64,000 nt of DNA from positions 5,331 to 69,330 of the forward strand of contig NZ_DATGNU010000008.1 of assembly GCF_035306585.1 (NCBI RefSeq), written 5' to 3'. The notes beneath the pieces were generated by a model. That model had not been told where the DNA came from and did no database searches. It worked only from the letters and a program-made list of their open reading frames with translations. Shown here one piece after another: positions 62,082 to 64,000 of this stretch; position 1 is the first letter of the stretch, and the number at the start of each line of letters is the position of its first letter. This stretch comes from Galbibacter sp035306585. GTDB lineage: Bacteria; Bacteroidota; Bacteroidia; Flavobacteriales; Flavobacteriaceae. The position numbers and the translations under genes are program-made.

Positions 62082-62122
62082 TGACAGTTTGTCATTTTTA
62101 AATCCATGGCACAAAGATTGAA
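62082..62122 (+). promoter_or_regulatory. heat-shock-type promoter element upstream of dnaK
   Basis: TGACA (62082) N3 TGTCA (62090), then TTTTTA, then after 6 bp TGGCA (62107-62111) N6 TTG (62118-62120). Every landmark has the same spacing as upstream of grpE. The first part is a perfect dyad here. The -24/-12 part matches the sigma-54 consensus except that the final GC is GA. The dnaK ATG is 50 bp after the element. Confidence 0.7.
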
Positions 62123-62171
62123 TTTTATATTGCGAATTAAAAGAATTTTCAAACACTATAAAAATATAAAC

Positions 62172-64000
62172 ATGAGTAAAATTATTGGTATAGACTTAGG
62201 TACGACCAACTCTTGCGTTTCTGTGATGGAAGGAAGCGAGCCAGTTGTAATACCTAATGCTGAAGGTAAACGAACTACTCCTTCTGTAATCGCTTTTGTT
62301 GATGGTGGGGAAATAAAGGTTGGGGATCCAGCTAAACGTCAGGCGGTAACCAACCCTAATAAGACCATATATTCCATCAAGCGTTTTATGGGGAATAAGT
62401 ATTCAGAATCTGAAAATGAAGCCTCCAGAGTGCCTTATAAAGTAGTTAAAGGAGATAATAATACCCCGAGAGTAGATATTGATGGTCGTTTATATACACC
62501 ACAAGAATTGTCTGCTATGATTCTTCAAAAAATGAAAAAGACAGCTGAAGATTATCTTGGGCAAGATGTAACTGGAGCTGTAATTACGGTTCCTGCTTAT
62601 TTTAATGACTCTCAACGTCAAGCAACCAAAGAAGCTGGTGAGATCGCTGGATTAAAGGTGGAGCGTATTATTAATGAACCAACTGCAGCGGCACTTGCAT
62701 ACGGGCTTGATAAAAAAGGGAAAGATCAAAAAATCGTTGTTTTTGACTTTGGTGGAGGAACACATGATGTATCCATTTTAGAGTTAGGAGATGGCGTATT
62801 TGAAGTATTGTCAACTGATGGAGATACGCACCTTGGTGGTGATGATGTTGATGAGAAAATTATCGATTGGTTGGCTGATGAATTCAAGGCTGAAGAGGAT
62901 GTTGATCTAAGGAAAGATTCCATTGCTTTACAACGTTTAAAAGAAGCGGCTGAGAAAGCTAAAATTGAACTTTCCTCTGCAAGTCAAACAGAGATTAACT
63001 TACCATATATTACGGCGACTGCTAGCGGACCTAAGCACTTAGTGAAAAGTCTTTCACGTTCTAAATTCGAGCAGCTAATCAGTGATTTGGTTGAAAGAAC
63101 AATCAAGCCATGTGAGTCAGCTTTGAAAAATGCTGGTGTTTCCAAAAGTGAAATTGATGAAATTATACTTGTTGGAGGATCAACCAGAATTCCAGCAGTT
63201 GTGGAAGCGGTTGAGAGGTTCTTCGGAAAGAAACCTTCTAAAGGTGTGAACCCTGATGAGGTTGTAGCCGTAGGTGCTGCGATTCAAGGAGGTGTATTAA
63301 CTGGAGACGTGAAGGATGTATTGTTATTGGATGTTACACCACTATCTTTGGGAATTGAAACTATGGGTGGCGTGATGACAAAACTTATTGAAGCCAATAC
63401 CACTATTCCTACTAAAAAGTCTCAAATATTCTCAACAGCAGCAGACAATCAGCCTTCTGTTGAAATTCACGTACTACAAGGGGAACGTTCTATGGCAGCG
63501 GACAATAAAACTATTGGGCGCTTCCACTTAGATGGTATTCCACCAGCACAACGGGGAGTTCCTCAGATTGAAGTTACCTTTGATATCGATGCTAACGGTA
63601 TTATCAATGTTTCTGCAAAAGATAAAGGAACTAATAAAGAACAGAATATTAGAATCGAAGCGTCTTCTGGATTAACAGAGGAGGAAATCGAGAAAATGAA
63701 AAAAGAAGCAGAAGCAAATGCTGATGCTGATAAAAAAGCAAAGGAAAAAGTTGATAAACTCAACGAGGCAGACAGTATGGTTTTCCAAACGGAAAAACAG
63801 CTGAAAGAATTTGGGGATAAGTTATCAGCAGATAAGAAAAAACCTATTGAAGATGCTTTAGAGGAGCTGAAAAAAGCACATGCTTCTCAGGATGTTGAAC
63901 AAATTCAACCTGCTTTGGATAAGATCAACGAAGCTTGGAAAGCTGCTTCTGAAGAAATGTATAAGGCAACAGCGGATGCACAGCAAAACGGTGCAGCAAC
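62172..64000 (+). CDS. dnaK: chaperone DnaK, 3'-truncated by window edge
   Basis: The frame from ATG 62172 runs open to the end of the window, 609 complete codons of an expected 630-640. The ATPase domain opens IIGIDLGTTNSCVSVMEG, with NEPTAAALAYGLD, FDFGGGTHDVSIL and VGGSTRIPAV. The linker DVLLLDVTPLSLGIETMGG leads into the substrate domain and helical lid (KKEAEANADADKKAKEKVDKLNEAD in parts); the window ends at QQNGAAT. It is the ATP-dependent chaperone served by GrpE and DnaJ, which are encoded 41 kb away but share its upstream element. Confidence 0.98.
   Translation, partial: MSKIIGIDLGTTNSCVSVMEGSEPVVIPNAEGKRTTPSVIAFVDGGEIKVGDPAKRQAVTNPNKTIYSIKRFMGNKYSESENEASRVPYKVVKGDNNTPRVDIDGRLYTPQELSAMILQKMKKTAEDYLGQDVTGAVITVPAYFNDSQRQATKEAGEIAGLKVERIINEPTAAALAYGLDKKGKDQKIVVFDFGGGTHDVSILELGDGVFEVLSTDGDTHLGGDDVDEKIIDWLADEFKAEEDVDLRKDSIALQRLKEAAEKAKIELSSASQTEINLPYITATASGPKHLVKSLSRSKFEQLISDLVERTIKPCESALKNAGVSKSEIDEIILVGGSTRIPAVVEAVERFFGKKPSKGVNPDEVVAVGAAIQGGVLTGDVKDVLLLDVTPLSLGIETMGGVMTKLIEANTTIPTKKSQIFSTAADNQPSVEIHVLQGERSMAADNKTIGRFHLDGIPPAQRGVPQIEVTFDIDANGIINVSAKDKGTNKEQNIRIEASSGLTEEEIEKMKKEAEANADADKKAKEKVDKLNEADSMVFQTEKQLKEFGDKLSADKKKPIEDALEELKKAHASQDVEQIQPALDKINEAWKAASEEMYKATADAQQNGAA

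Noticed and set aside
1..64000. Mobile element, prophage or defence island
   Set aside because: No transposase, integrase, restriction-modification, toxin-antitoxin or phage structural gene is recognisable, and gene content is housekeeping with uniform composition.

Overview
The window reads as chromosomal sequence from a member of the Bacteroidota, most likely a marine or environmental Flavobacteriaceae. Sequence-based reasons are a type IX secretion (T9SS) C-terminal sorting domain on a tyrosinase, promoter -7 boxes of the TAnnTTTG type, low GC, a DnaJ with a reduced zinc finger, a MutS2 without Smr domain, and typical flavobacterial families (DUF2807/GIN, PspC-PadR, DUF4920, DUF4870, YbbR-CoaE). 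I see no integrase, transposase, phage module, CRISPR array, rRNA or tRNA. The window is largely core genome with a few accessory patches. It starts inside a DUF2807 gene and ends inside dnaK.

Layout. 1-2870 (minus): ECF sigma factor, anti-sigma-like membrane protein, a DUF4097-like beta-solenoid protein with an 18-residue DY period, and a DUF2807 protein. 3019-5859 (minus): a three-gene operon of PglC-like sugar transferase, PglD/NeuD-like acetyltransferase and a FAD-NAD(P)-binding oxidoreductase. 6217-9772 (plus): secreted FN3 protein, T9SS tyrosinase and a small exported protein. 10590-13386 (minus): glnK-like P-II, amt and an outer-membrane barrel protein. 13693-20408: crcB, small membrane proteins, MazG-like NTPase, ilvE, a DUF4920 lipoprotein, mnmD, a TIGR01777 epimerase and YceI. 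20568-26019 (plus): grpE-dnaJ, an ABC exporter pair and a sigma-54-type response regulator lacking a DNA-binding domain. 26020-26694 is a gene-free gap. 27695-38912 (plus): PPK2, an SSS symporter, the pxpABC 5-oxoprolinase operon, fabI, GT2-YbbR-coaE and an RprXY-like two-component system. 38991-47163 is mostly minus: KBL-like PLP enzyme with dipeptide epimerase, DUF4870-PadR-PspC-DUF2807 envelope operon, and hutI; the plus-strand DUF4442 and AIM24 genes lie between. 47531-50854 (plus): pta-ackA. 50851-56504 (minus): DCC protein, RluA-type synthase, panB, mutS2 and PBP4. 56657-61882: small DUF805 and conserved 64-aa genes, oxyR, a cyclophilin lipoprotein back-to-back with a Nudix gene, plsC-like, and a second ECF sigma/membrane-protein pair. 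62172-end: dnaK.

The most interesting regulatory signal is a 41-bp element shared, with identical internal spacing, by the grpE-dnaJ and dnaK upstream regions about 41.6 kb apart: TGACA-N3-TGWCA, T5A, then a -24/-12-like TGGCA-N6-TTG. It resembles a sigma-54 promoter preceded by a dyad or direct-repeat operator. The most system-like gene sets without an obvious textbook match are the PglC/PglD/FAD-oxidoreductase operon and the FN3/tyrosinase secretion unit. All family assignments are from reading motifs by eye; no search was run.
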